Origin: Microbacterium testaceum
GTDB taxonomy: Bacteria > Actinomycetota > Actinomycetes > Actinomycetales > Microbacteriaceae
Assembly (NCBI RefSeq): GCF_020781835.1
Contig: NZ_JAJGNJ010000003.1
Coordinates: 310,001 to 374,000 of the forward strand
Length of the DNA stretch: 64,000 bases
Reading direction: 5' to 3'
Shown: positions 35,633 through 46,512 of the stretch, in pieces
How the letters are laid out: each line of letters begins with the position of its first letter
Numbering within the stretch: the stretch's first letter is position 1
Program-made: the position numbers and the translations under genes
Notes under the pieces: model-generated
Databases searched by the model: none
What the model saw: the letters and a program-made list of their open reading frames with translations, nothing else
What the model was told of the DNA's origin: nothing

Positions 35633-38124
35633 CTCGTCTCACGCCGCCCAGCGGGCGGGCGCTTCCCCCTCTCATCACGGTGCGGCGGCCGTCGGCGCAT
35701 GGGGCGCGGGGCGAAGAACCGCAGGAACGATCTCAACGATACGGCCGCGCGCACGCGCTGCCACCAGCCGCGCTGACGCGTCAGCGTGCGCCGTTCCGCG
35801 TCGACGATCCGCCAGAACTCGGATGCCTCGTCCGCGGTGACCGTCCGGGACGAGAACACCGCCCGATCGGCGTCGTCGGCGAGGCGCATCCCCGACGGCG
35901 TGTCCAAGACCGCGGCCAGTTCGCGCCGCGTCGAGGAAGGGCGCAGGTCGCGACCGGCATCCACGCCGGCGTCGACGTACTCGTCCCATCCCCCGGCGAT
36001 GGACGCGCGGGGGTCGGGATCACGTCGGCGGCCGCGGCGACGCAGGATCTTGGCGACCACGATCGCCAGGAGCGGACCGAAGAGGATCAGCACGATCAGC
36101 AGCGAGATCCCGGCGACCCGCAGGACGGGCCACAGCCACGCGAGGTCGATCCCGTCGTCGTTCCGGTCGTCTTCGGCGAGACCGTTGTCCTCCTGCACCG
36201 GGTCGGGCGGGACGACCTCGTCGACGGTGTCCGGACGTACCTCGGTGACGTTCTCGGGGTCACGTTGCTGCGTGACCTCGAGGCTGGGCGAGAGTTCCCA
36301 CTGCGGGGTCGAGTCGATGGCGGCCCACCGGCCGTCGTCGCCCTGCACCTCGGTCCAGGCGCTGAGATCGCCGGCGCGGCACTCCCCCGCCTCGCACGTG
36401 GCGACGCCGGGGTCGCTCGAGGCCAGCCGCGTCCCGACCACCACACGCGAGGGGAACCCGAGCTCGCGTGCGATGAGGGCGACGGCGACCGCGAACTGCT
36501 CGTCGTCGCCGACGGCGGCGACGTAGTTGCCGGAGGCCTCCGCGCGCGGATCGTCCTCGCGCTCGAGCAGACGCTGGAACATCGTGTCGATGCGGGCGAG
36601 GGAGTGGCCCGACGCGCTCGGCTGCAGCTGATACCCGGGAAGCTCGGCCGTCCATGCCGGTGCCGGCGCCCCGGCGGCGGGGGTGAGGCCGTGACTGAGG
36701 TAGCCACGCTCGCGCAGGAGCCGGACGAGGGCGACGAGGTCCGCCCCCGAGTCCCCCGAGGCGTGCTCGTCGACCCACCGGCGCAGGTTCTCGCCACCGG
36801 AGACGCCTCCGTCGACACCGGGAGCGGTGAAGGTCGCCGGATCGTCGTCGGTCGGTTCGACCGCCGCGATCTCGTAGCGGTCCCCCACGGTCAGGCCGCC
36901 ATCGGCGATCTGCACCCCGGCTCGGGCGTCGACGCTGTAGTAGAAGCGGTCGGCGAGGACGTTCTGACGCTCGCCCTCGAAGGTGGCCGAGACCACTTGC
37001 CCGGCTGTCGGCATCCAGATCCCGCGAAGGTCGACGATCTCGATGTCGGCCTCCACGGACCGGCCGTCGCCCCGGGGCAGGCTCGAGGGCACCCGCACGA
37101 ACGCGCCCGGGCCGGATCCCGAGGAGCGGAACACCTCGCCGTCGTACACGTCGAGCGTGGCGATGCGGATCCGCTCGGGCGCGGCCGCCCCCTCGCCGAC
37201 GCGGAAGAGGACGTCCTCGGCGCGCGCATCGGAGAACATCGCCCGGTACTCCGACAGCGGGCTCACCGCCTCGGCGATCTGGCGCTCCGGACCCGCCGCC
37301 GACCGCAGCACGCGCCGATCGGCATCCTTCGCCGCCCACGGCACGACCGCCACCGCGATGACGACGGCGACGACGACCATCCCGGCTCCCAGCGCGGCAC
37401 GCCGCCGGTCGGTGCGCGAGTGCCGCCGCGGGAGACGCACCGCACCCGCTTCGCTCGCCCGACGCAACGCGCGAGTGCGTTCGTCGCGCGTCCGCCACGC
37501 CAGCCAGAGCACGGCCGAGAGCACCGCGACGACGCCCACCCCCGTCTCCACGGGCGCCGCGAGCGCGACCGGCCCGGCGGTCAACGGAGCGCTCGTGGAG
37601 GTGCGTCCGAAGAACAGACCGAAACCGCTCATCGCCAGGCCGCTCACCACCGCCGCCGGCGCCAGACGATCGGAGCGCAGGGCAAGCGCGAGCGTCGCCG
37701 CCGTCCCGACGAGGAAGACCACCAGCGCCGGGACGAGGAGGTTCCGGTAATCCCCGACCGGCAGCTCGACGGTGACGAGATCCTTCCAGGCGAGCACGAC
37801 GCCCGAGAACGCCTCGCCCAGGCCGCGCACGATCTCGAGCGGGCCGCCGAGCCGTGACGGCACAGCCAGCGGCACAGCGAGCACCGCGAAAGCACCCGCG
37901 ATCAGGGCCGCGGTGATCCATCCGCCCCAGCGGCGCCACGAGCTCAGGGCCACGAGGCCGGCAGCCACCGGCACCGCGACGGCCGCCACGACGAGGAACG
38001 CCGGCGACGCGTACACGGGCCAGGCCGCCACCGCGGCGAGCAGGGCGCATACGGCCGTGTACACAGCGCCGGCGACGACGCGGGAACGCCGTGCGGGGTC
38101 GGTCGACCGGGCGGCGGCGCTCAC
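35629..38124 (-). CDS. Transglutaminase-like (TgpA-type) membrane protein lacking the catalytic Cys and His
   Basis: 831 residues, starting at the GTG at 38124 that overlaps the DUF58 stop. The N-terminal third has about seven membrane segments, then a TgpA-type outside region (about 255-650), a helix at about 670-695 and a cytoplasmic tail. The transglutaminase core is recognisable: GDDEQFAVAVALIARELGFPSRVV (539-562), LSAWTEV (587-593) and AIDSTP (602-607). In active members the first motif has Cys where Asp541 is found and the second has His where Ser588 is found. Only the Asp (604) remains. It is likely a non-catalytic peptide- or glycan-binding relative. Its neighbours (MoxR, DUF58) are the usual partners of this family. 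Confidence 0.87.
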   Translation of the reverse strand: MSAAARSTDPARRSRVVAGAVYTAVCALLAAVAAWPVYASPAFLVVAAVAVPVAAGLVALSSWRRWGGWITAALIAGAFAVLAVPLAVPSRLGGPLEIVRGLGEAFSGVVLAWKDLVTVELPVGDYRNLLVPALVVFLVGTAATLALALRSDRLAPAAVVSGLAMSGFGLFFGRTSTSAPLTAGPVALAAPVETGVGVVAVLSAVLWLAWRTRDERTRALRRASEAGAVRLPRRHSRTDRRRAALGAGMVVVAVVIAVAVVPWAAKDADRRVLRSAAGPERQIAEAVSPLSEYRAMFSDARAEDVLFRVGEGAAAPERIRIATLDVYDGEVFRSSGSGPGAFVRVPSSLPRGDGRSVEADIEIVDLRGIWMPTAGQVVSATFEGERQNVLADRFYYSVDARAGVQIADGGLTVGDRYEIAAVEPTDDDPATFTAPGVDGGVSGGENLRRWVDEHASGDSGADLVALVRLLRERGYLSHGLTPAAGAPAPAWTAELPGYQLQPSASGHSLARIDTMFQRLLEREDDPRAEASGNYVAAVGDDEQFAVAVALIARELGFPSRVVVGTRLASSDPGVATCEAGECRAGDLSAWTEVQGDDGRWAAIDSTPQWELSPSLEVTQQRDPENVTEVRPDTVDEVVPPDPVQEDNGLAEDDRNDDGIDLAWLWPVLRVAGISLLIVLILFGPLLAIVVAKILRRRGRRRDPDPRASIAGGWDEYVDAGVDAGRDLRPSSTRRELAAVLDTPSGMRLADDADRAVFSSRTVTADEASEFWRIVDAERRTLTRQRGWWQRVRAAVSLRSFLRFFAPRPMRRRPPHRDERGKRPPAGRRETR

Positions 38125-39497
38125 GACGTCGCTCCGCGCACGAGGAGCCCCGCGAGATCGTCGAGCGTGCCGATCGTGAGGACGGTCAGACCCGCCACGC
38201 TCTGCATGCGCGGGTGGGCGCGCTCGTCGCAGACGACGGCGGCGACCGCGGTGTCCGCGGGGAAGGCGAGCGCGGCCTGTCGCAACCGGCCGAGGGGCAC
38301 GACCGAGCCGACGACGACGAACGCGATCGACAAGCGCTCGTTCGCCTCGGATGCCAGCCGGCACACGTCCTCGACGGGCATGGTGTTCTCGTGGTCGGCG
38401 AGCGCGCTGAACCCGTCGAGCATCGCGCGGGGGGTCACCGCGGGCACATGCCGGATCGCGCGCAGGCGCCCCTTGACCACGCGGGGGATCTCCGAGCCGG
38501 TCACGATGTCGATGTCGCGGGCATCCCGCACGGCCCTCAGCCCGAGCGAGGCGGCGGCGGACACGGCGAGCTCGTACTCGTCGGCATCCGCGTACTCCTG
38601 CGTCGCCGCCGCCAGGACGACGGCCATGCGCGACCGGCGGGACTCCTCGTACTGGCGCACCATGAGCCGACCGGTCTTCGCGGTGGACTTCCAGTGCACC
38701 TGGCGGCGGGAGTCCCCCGGGACGTATTCGCGGATGGCGTGGAACGACATGTCCGCGTCGACGAGCCGGCGCGTGGCGTTGCCCTCGAGGTCGCGCACGA
38801 GCCCTGCGCTCGTGGACGGCAGGCCCACCGTGCGCGGATGGACGAACAGGTCGTGGACGTCGTCGAAGGCGTGCTCGCGACGCAGCAGTCCCACGGGGTC
38901 GCTGCGGACCGTCGTCACCGGGCCGATGCGGACGACACCGCGCGGCAGGGGCGGTATCTCCAGCGGCTCGGTCACTGCGTGACCCGGGCGCAACAGCGGG
39001 ACGCCGAACTCGACCAGACCTCGTCCGACGGGGATGTCGAGCCGCCCGGGGAGGGCGGGGCGACCGCTGTCGTTGCGGACGACGATCTCGCCCGTGACGC
39101 CGTGACCGGCCACCACGCGCTCGTGCATCAGCGACAGGTCGACGTCGTAGGCGCGGGCTCCGAACAGGAACGGGACGCTCATGGCCAGCAGCGACACCGC
39201 GACGGCGCCGGCGACCATCCACTCGACCCAGCCGAAGACCAGACCGACCACGAGGCCCGCCGTGGCCGCGACCGCCACGACCGCACCCGCCGGCCGCACC
39301 GTGTTCCCGGCCCATCGCGCCGAGGCCTCGGCGGCATCCGTGACGGTCCGCCACAGCTCGGCGGCGCGCACCGCGGCGCGCACCAGGCGTCGGGTGCGCC
39401 GGGTCGAGGTCGAGGTGATCGACGTGCGCGAACCCGTGCCGATCGTGCCGGCGGAGGTGCGCGTCAGCCGCGACTCGGTGACGTTCACGTCGGGCAC
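38121..39497 (-). CDS. DUF58 domain protein
   Basis: 458 residues from the GTG at 39497. A Thr/Arg-rich start and membrane helices at about 68-105 precede the DUF58 domain, with IREYVPGDSRRQVHWKSTAKTGRLMVRQYEESRR, the strongest signature of the family. A vWA-like fold follows. DUF58 proteins act with MoxR ATPases, and are thought to help assemble or activate membrane complexes. The stop overlaps the transglutaminase-like gene. Confidence 0.92.
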   Translation of the reverse strand: MPDVNVTESRLTRTSAGTIGTGSRTSITSTSTRRTRRLVRAAVRAAELWRTVTDAAEASARWAGNTVRPAGAVVAVAATAGLVVGLVFGWVEWMVAGAVAVSLLAMSVPFLFGARAYDVDLSLMHERVVAGHGVTGEIVVRNDSGRPALPGRLDIPVGRGLVEFGVPLLRPGHAVTEPLEIPPLPRGVVRIGPVTTVRSDPVGLLRREHAFDDVHDLFVHPRTVGLPSTSAGLVRDLEGNATRRLVDADMSFHAIREYVPGDSRRQVHWKSTAKTGRLMVRQYEESRRSRMAVVLAAATQEYADADEYELAVSAAASLGLRAVRDARDIDIVTGSEIPRVVKGRLRAIRHVPAVTPRAMLDGFSALADHENTMPVEDVCRLASEANERLSIAFVVVGSVVPLGRLRQAALAFPADTAVAAVVCDERAHPRMQSVAGLTVLTIGTLDDLAGLLVRGATS

Positions 39498-39541
39498 GAC
39501 GCCGCCTCTCCGAGGCGCGGGACCGGGGGGATACGCACGAC

Positions 39542-40507
<966 letters not shown>

Positions 40508-40533
40508 AACGGGTGCGTCTCTCTCGTGGGGGA

Positions 40534-43500
40534 TCAAGGCTTGTCGTCCGGGTCTGCGGACCCGTCGTCGGGGGTGCCGGGCTGGCATCGGGACTCGGTC
40601 TCCAGGACGGCGGAATCCAGGCCCCACCCGCGCGCGGACCAGTCGACCGTGACGCGGACGTTCCTCACGGTCGCGGCTCCGACCGGTACCCGCCGCGAGC
40701 CCTCGACGGTGGGCAGCGGCGCGCCCTCGTCGTCGAAGTAGCGCACGGCATCCCAGTCGACGGTGAGGTCGGCCTGATCGTTGGTCGCTCTGCGGGTGAC
40801 CTCGAGCAGCTCGCCGCCGACACAGGATGCCACCTGGGCGGTGGCCTGCACCTGGTAGGGGGCGCTGCCGGAAGCGGGGGCGACCCGTCCGGTCTCGGAC
40901 GTCGTTCCCCAGAGTCGGTGCTGGAAGTAGACGCCGATGTTCGGGTCGGAGCCGAAGACCGACGACCGCCCGCCGTCGAAGTTGGTGTACTTCGCGTCGT
41001 TCAACCGCGGCGGATCGTTGCCCTTGATGATCTCGGAGACGCGCCACCGCGCGACCGGACGGCCGTCCTCCGTCCCGACCCCGGCGTTCGGCCCGACCCG
41101 GAAGGTGTACCCGCGCGGAGCGGCGGTGTCCTGCGCGACCCGGTACTCCTGGGTCACGCTCCTCGTGCCGAAGGACTTCCCGTCGTAGCTGGACTCGACG
41201 CAGAACGTGAAGGTGTAGGCGCGGCCGTCCTCCTTGTCGGGGAACTCCCGCCTCGACCCTCCGTCGCCCACGCGGCAGTTCTCGCCCTCCACGATGCCGT
41301 ACCGCAGCTCGGAGTCCGTGCCGTTCGGCCGCGCCGTGCCCTCGACCGTCACCGTGGACATGCCATCGCCGGTGGAGCGCGAGGTGACGGTCATGTTCGG
41401 GTCGAGGGGCGCACCGACACCGTGCGCAGAGAAGACCAGCGCGCCGCCCTGCGCCGAGCCACCGAGACCCGCCGGTACCTCGAACCGCGATGTCGGTGTG
41501 ACCGTGATCTCGGTGCGGGCGTTGCTGCCGACCCGGAACCCGTCGATGCGCACCTCGTCCTGGTTGCGTCCGACGCTGATCGTGCGCGTCTCGCCCGCGG
41601 CGCTGCGGACCTCGAGCTGACCGGTCTCGGCGGACTCGACGCCCCGGATCACGAGGTCGGCGACGTTGCCCTCGCCGTCGCGAGTGACCACGGGCTCGAA
41701 GTCGGCGGACTCGGGCCGAGCCGGCGGGTCGTACGCCCACGCGGTCGTACGCACGGATCCGCGGGACTCTCCGACGGAGTTGACGGCGGTGACGACGTAC
41801 TCGCGCTGCTCGCCGTTGGGCGCTGCGATCTTGGGGCAGGAGCCGTCGGCACCGCACTGCGCGACCACGTCTCCCCGGGAGCGGACGGTGAAACCCGAGA
41901 TCGACGGGTACGCGCGCCGCGCCTCGCCCGGATCGACGCGGAGCGTGAGCGAGCCGTCGGCGTAGGCGGTCTGCCGCACGCTGGCGGGGGCGCGAGGGAA
42001 GCCCTGCAGGTCGAGAACCACCCGCGCATCGCGTGCACCGGCGGTCGAGCGTCCCTGCGCGTCACGCAGAGTGACGCTGGCCGCGCACGTGGCACCCGGG
42101 GCCTCGGCGGTCCACGACGCGCGCACACCCTCCGACGACGCGACGTCGAAGCTCACCCCCGTGCACGCGCTCGTGGGACGCACGGCCACGACCTCGAGCG
42201 GGGTGCGCGGCAGCGGATTGACCTCACCGGGCAGACCCACCGCGTCGATCGTGCAGCTCGAGCCCGACGCCTGCGAACACTGCAGTGTCGTGGTGCCACC
42301 CTGCGGGAGGGTCGAGGGCGCCGCGCCGACGCGGAGCAGGAGACGGGCAGGGGCGACCGCCGCATGGCTGGTCACCGAGACCACGGCGGCGTTCTCACTG
42401 CCGGGCACGGCGCGGTCGGCGCCGGTGACGGTCACGACCGAGCCGTCGAGGGTCACCGACGAGAACGCCGACCCCGAATACTCGAGGGCGTAGCGGATGC
42501 CGCCCCAGTCCTCGCGCCCCAGCTGCCAGCTGGTCATGTTCCGCAGATCGAAGGTCGCCGTCTCGCCCGGACCCACGGTGAGCGACCCGGGGCGCAGCTC
42601 GGGCTGCGGCTCCCGCGCCACGATGCCGATCGGGACAGACAGCACGGTCCATTCCTCGGTGCCGGCGACGCGCACGGGAACCTGGCACGCATCGGTCCAC
42701 GGCGAGCCGGTGCCCGCGTCGTAGCGCACGACCGTGCCGCTGACGGTGCAGCGCCCCTCCGCTCGCACGCCGGTGGTGGAGACATCGACCCCCACCTCGA
42801 GCGTCGCCCGTCGCGGGAGGGCGACGAGGGATGCCATGTCGAACTCGACGGATGCCAGTTCGTCGACGCGTTGGGCCGAGCCCGGGCGCAGCGCCAGGGT
42901 GAGGTCGTCGTCGCCGGGCACACGGACGAAGGCGTACGTCGTGACCTCCTGATCGCCCACCGTGCCGGTCACCGCGAAGGGGATGATCCGCCGTGTCGCG
43001 GGCAGCTCTCCCGAGATGCGGCGACCGTCGACGCGGACGTCGACCGGCTCGCCCCACAGCGCCACGCGCAGGTCGCCCACGTCGCCGCCCGACCACGTCG
43101 CGTGTCCGTCGAGCACATCGACGCCCGACTCGAACTGGTCGCGGTCCTCCAGGGTGAGGACGGTGTCGGAGACGACGGGGAAGTCGGGCACGCTCTCGCG
43201 CACGACCTTGACGACGATCAGTCCCCGCCCGGTGTTGCCGGAGTCGGACTCCACGTCGTAGAGGAAGGACATCGTCGCCGGAGCCTCGCCGGCGCGGATC
43301 ACGACACCCGTGTCGGAGACGTTCTCGACGAGTCCGTCCAGGCGGACGTACTCGGGGTTGCCGCTGCCGTCGACGAGGGTGTCCGGCAGGTCCGGGCGCA
43401 CGCCCGTGAGCGTCAGGCGTCCCTGTGTCGGGTCGATGTCGTTCGCGAGCGGGCTGACGCGGATCCGACTGTCGGTGCCGGCCTGCACCTGCACGTAGTC

Positions 43501-46500
43501 GGTGAACGTGATGGGGCTCGGGTTGGCCTCGGCATCCAGGACTCCGATGCGAACCGTTCCCTCGCCCGTGGCACCGGAGGAATCGGCCACCCGGTAGCGG
43601 AACGACACCTGTCCGCGATCGCCCGGGACGGACGAGTACACGATGGCCGAACCGTCGGCCGAGATGGACGCGGTCCCGCGGTCGGGCTGGCTCACGATCC
43701 GGTCGAGCACGACGGCGTCGCCGTCGGGGTCGGCGCCGAACCCGCGGAACGGGATCGTCGTCGTGCCGCCGCTGAGCACCCGCCCCTGGAGTGTGTCGGG
43801 CAGGGGGGCGCGGTTGGCCTCGGGGCCGAGGACGGTGATGCGCACGGTCGCCTCGTCCCACAGCGACGGTGTGCCGGTCGTGTAGACGCGGTAGGTCACT
43901 TCGTACGAGCCGGGGGCCGTGGGCGCGAGGTAGCGCAACACGCCGCCGGAGGCGAAGGCGAGGCCGTCGGCGGAGGGACTGGACTGCACGGATGCCGGGT
44001 CGAGCGTGGGTCGTCCGCCGGCGGGGGACACGTCGTTGTCGAGCACGGGGATGTCGGCCTGCGCGCCGGCGCGCACGGTGACGCTGTCGTCGACGGCGAT
44101 CGGAGCGATCTCGGGAGCGGGCGGCAGGAGGTAGACCGTGGCCTCGCCGCCGATGCGGGAGCCCTCGTCGTCCGTGCCGTCGCTGACCGTGTACGCCACC
44201 GTCCCCAGCAGCCCGGGGCCGCCTTCGGCCGTGCTGCCCGAGACCCGCAGATCGTTCTGGCCGACCGTGTCGACGGTGAGTGACGCCCCTTCTTCGGCGG
44301 TGGCCACGACGTCGCTCAGCAGCAGCACGCGTCCGGTGGGGTTGGACACCGCGGCGAACACGTCGAGCGTGGCATCCTCCTGCGGGCGGACGAAGGCGAC
44401 GACGGGTGCGGTCGACAGCTGCGCCGGCGCGTCTCCGGGGAGCAGGGTGATCCGGGCGGTGCCCGTGGCGTCGCGGCCGGCGCCCGTGACGGTGAAGTCG
44501 ACGCGGTAGACGCCGGGCTGCGCCGCCGTGAAGTCGAACGTCGTCGTCCCGCCGACGACCGTCGCGGTGGCGGCGGCGTCGTCGAGGACGCGCACCGACC
44601 CGATCGTGACGTCGCCCGCGGTGCCGGTCACGTGCGGCCCCACATCCACGGTGATCGCCGACCCGGCTGTGTCGACGAGCGCGAACGATTGGACAGCGAG
44701 GGCGGGGTCGGGGGCCACGCGGATCAGGAGGGGCTTCGTCGCCGTGGTACCCGCGGTGTCGGCGACGGTCACGTCGAGTTGGATCGTCTGCTCTCCCCCG
44801 GACCCGTCGTCGGCGTGCTGGTAGACGACCTCGCCGGCGGGGGTGGATGCCACGCTGCCGACGCCGCCGGGGTTGTCCACCGACAGCAGCAGCAGGGGGT
44901 CGCCGTCCGGGTCCACCCAGCCGGGGAGGACGGGGACCGTGATGGTGCCACCGCGCGAGACCTCGGGTGCCGGCCACGGCTGGAGACACCGGTCGACGCC
45001 GCACCAGACGGGCGCGGCGTTGGATCCGTCGGGCGAGACCGTGAGCGTGACGGTCGTCGGCGACGAGGTCAGCCCGTCTGCGGTGGTGCCGTCCGTCACC
45101 GCATAGGAGAACGTCGCCGACCCCGTCGCCCCGGGTGCGACGCGGACGGCGAGCCGCTGCCCGTCGTCGGTGACCGAGAGACTCCCGAACCCGGGGTCGA
45201 GCCCCGTGACGCTCTCGCCCACGATGCTCAGCACGTCTTCGTTCGGATCGTGGTCGTTCAACAGCACCGGCAGCGTCACCAGGCGCCCCGCGCGCACGCC
45301 GAAGGCGTCCGGCTCGGCGATGGGCGGCTTGGGGTCGAGCACGACGCTGAGCTGCTCTTCGCTCTGAACGGCCGCCTCTTCGGTGCGGTCGTCGAGCGTC
45401 CAGCTCTGGCTCGAGGCGACGAGCGCCCCGTCCGGCACCGTCCACACCCAGCCGGTGCGGGTCTCGTTCAGGATGACGGCGTGATCGGTCGCGACGAACA
45501 CCGGCCGTCGCTGGTCGGGCATCGTCGCCCCACCGTAGTCGAGGCCGGTCTCCCCGGCATCCGACCGCCAGAGCGTGCCCCGCGCCTCGCCGGGAAGGAG
45601 CCACGCCGCGTACGTGACACCGTCGTGCTCCAGCGGTTCAGCCGGCTGCCCCAGCACGTTGCCGCCCGCACCCACCTCGCGTCGCGGTTCGCCGCCGTCG
45701 ACGGGCACGCTCCACAGCGACTGCTCGTCCGCGAGGAAGACCGTTCGCCCGCGCGGAGCCGGGTCGCCCACGACGAGCTGCTCCGCGGTCTCGAGGTCCA
45801 CGGGGTCCTGACCCCGCACCCACACCCGCCCCGCCTCGGCGTCGACGAGGACCCACTGGTCGCCCGCGGCCGTCAGCAGGGGGGACGCGGCATCGGCGCT
45901 CACCTCGTCGCGGCCCTCCAACTGGTCGGCCTCGATGTCGTAGCGGATGACGGAGCGGTCGACCGACGAGTACGCGAACAGCATCCCGCGCTCGTCGACG
46001 GCCATGGCATCCGCCGTGTAGGTGCGCGCGTCGTCGTCGCCCGCGGTTCCGAAAGGGTCGAGCTCGCTCAGGGACTGCCCCGCGCGGCTGAGTCGGCCGG
46101 CGAAGAGTGCGCCGGTGTCGGTGCGATACACGACGTAGTCGCCCGCCGTCGCCACCGAGGTCGTGCCCGCGGGCGTCTCGGGGGCGGCTTCGAGCTGCTC
46201 CTCCTGCAGATCGATCGGCTGGGCTTCGTCGATGCGCGTGAGCTTGCTGTAGCTGTCGGTGAAGAGGTAGGCGCCGTCGGGCGCCTGGGCGACCTGGCTG
46301 GGGTTGCCCGCGGTGCGGACGGTGTCCAGCTCGCCGACGGTGGTGTTCACGCGCGCGTAGCGCTGCCCCTCCCCCGTCTGCAGAGCCCACACCGACGTGT
46401 CGACCTCGGGCGTCTCCTGCGCATCGAGACCCGGCCACACGATGCTCGCGGTCACCACGAGCGCCGCCGCGACGAGGGTCGAGGTCACCCCCGCGATGGT

Positions 46501-46512
46501 CCGGCGCCTCAT
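40534..46512 (-). CDS. Giant Ig-like/cadherin-like surface protein with Fn3-type C-terminal repeats
   Basis: 1992 residues from the ATG at 46512, overlapping the kinase stop (ATGA). An N-terminal membrane/signal helix (about 5-25) is followed by a region to about 390 that reads like a beta-propeller (QAPDGAYLFTD and similar strands). Many beta-sandwich domains follow, each with a motif such as VLLNDHDPNED (about 421), DNDVSPAGG or ANDIDPTQG, the cadherin-like/VCBS style linked to calcium-binding turns. From about 1500 the domains look like fibronectin type III. No sortase signal or C-terminal helix is seen, so anchoring is probably by the N-terminal helix. It is probably an adhesin, wall scaffold or stress sensor working with the kinase made just before it. 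Confidence 0.85.
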   Translation of the reverse strand: MRRRTIAGVTSTLVAAALVVTASIVWPGLDAQETPEVDTSVWALQTGEGQRYARVNTTVGELDTVRTAGNPSQVAQAPDGAYLFTDSYSKLTRIDEAQPIDLQEEQLEAAPETPAGTTSVATAGDYVVYRTDTGALFAGRLSRAGQSLSELDPFGTAGDDDARTYTADAMAVDERGMLFAYSSVDRSVIRYDIEADQLEGRDEVSADAASPLLTAAGDQWVLVDAEAGRVWVRGQDPVDLETAEQLVVGDPAPRGRTVFLADEQSLWSVPVDGGEPRREVGAGGNVLGQPAEPLEHDGVTYAAWLLPGEARGTLWRSDAGETGLDYGGATMPDQRRPVFVATDHAVILNETRTGWVWTVPDGALVASSQSWTLDDRTEEAAVQSEEQLSVVLDPKPPIAEPDAFGVRAGRLVTLPVLLNDHDPNEDVLSIVGESVTGLDPGFGSLSVTDDGQRLAVRVAPGATGSATFSYAVTDGTTADGLTSSPTTVTLTVSPDGSNAAPVWCGVDRCLQPWPAPEVSRGGTITVPVLPGWVDPDGDPLLLLSVDNPGGVGSVASTPAGEVVYQHADDGSGGEQTIQLDVTVADTAGTTATKPLLIRVAPDPALAVQSFALVDTAGSAITVDVGPHVTGTAGDVTIGSVRVLDDAAATATVVGGTTTFDFTAAQPGVYRVDFTVTGAGRDATGTARITLLPGDAPAQLSTAPVVAFVRPQEDATLDVFAAVSNPTGRVLLLSDVVATAEEGASLTVDTVGQNDLRVSGSTAEGGPGLLGTVAYTVSDGTDDEGSRIGGEATVYLLPPAPEIAPIAVDDSVTVRAGAQADIPVLDNDVSPAGGRPTLDPASVQSSPSADGLAFASGGVLRYLAPTAPGSYEVTYRVYTTGTPSLWDEATVRITVLGPEANRAPLPDTLQGRVLSGGTTTIPFRGFGADPDGDAVVLDRIVSQPDRGTASISADGSAIVYSSVPGDRGQVSFRYRVADSSGATGEGTVRIGVLDAEANPSPITFTDYVQVQAGTDSRIRVSPLANDIDPTQGRLTLTGVRPDLPDTLVDGSGNPEYVRLDGLVENVSDTGVVIRAGEAPATMSFLYDVESDSGNTGRGLIVVKVVRESVPDFPVVSDTVLTLEDRDQFESGVDVLDGHATWSGGDVGDLRVALWGEPVDVRVDGRRISGELPATRRIIPFAVTGTVGDQEVTTYAFVRVPGDDDLTLALRPGSAQRVDELASVEFDMASLVALPRRATLEVGVDVSTTGVRAEGRCTVSGTVVRYDAGTGSPWTDACQVPVRVAGTEEWTVLSVPIGIVAREPQPELRPGSLTVGPGETATFDLRNMTSWQLGREDWGGIRYALEYSGSAFSSVTLDGSVVTVTGADRAVPGSENAAVVSVTSHAAVAPARLLLRVGAAPSTLPQGGTTTLQCSQASGSSCTIDAVGLPGEVNPLPRTPLEVVAVRPTSACTGVSFDVASSEGVRASWTAEAPGATCAASVTLRDAQGRSTAGARDARVVLDLQGFPRAPASVRQTAYADGSLTLRVDPGEARRAYPSISGFTVRSRGDVVAQCGADGSCPKIAAPNGEQREYVVTAVNSVGESRGSVRTTAWAYDPPARPESADFEPVVTRDGEGNVADLVIRGVESAETGQLEVRSAAGETRTISVGRNQDEVRIDGFRVGSNARTEITVTPTSRFEVPAGLGGSAQGGALVFSAHGVGAPLDPNMTVTSRSTGDGMSTVTVEGTARPNGTDSELRYGIVEGENCRVGDGGSRREFPDKEDGRAYTFTFCVESSYDGKSFGTRSVTQEYRVAQDTAAPRGYTFRVGPNAGVGTEDGRPVARWRVSEIIKGNDPPRLNDAKYTNFDGGRSSVFGSDPNIGVYFQHRLWGTTSETGRVAPASGSAPYQVQATAQVASCVGGELLEVTRRATNDQADLTVDWDAVRYFDDEGAPLPTVEGSRRVPVGAATVRNVRVTVDWSARGWGLDSAVLETESRCQPGTPDDGSADPDDKP

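Noticed and set aside
35629..39354. A single 1241-residue gene joining DUF58-opposite sequence to the transglutaminase-like protein
   Set aside because: The part above 38124 is an out-of-frame reading of the DUF58 gene. The GTG at 38124 overlapping the DUF58 stop is the natural start.
40875..41857. Long N-terminal extension of the MoxR gene
   Set aside because: Arg-rich sequence overlapping the giant gene. The ATG at 40507 begins the family's normal N-terminus.
40513..44283. Plus-strand open frame of 1256 residues opposite the giant Ig-like gene
   Set aside because: Gly/Arg/Asp/Val-rich shadow with no conserved motif. The minus-strand frame has cadherin-like and Fn3 features and overlaps its neighbours correctly.
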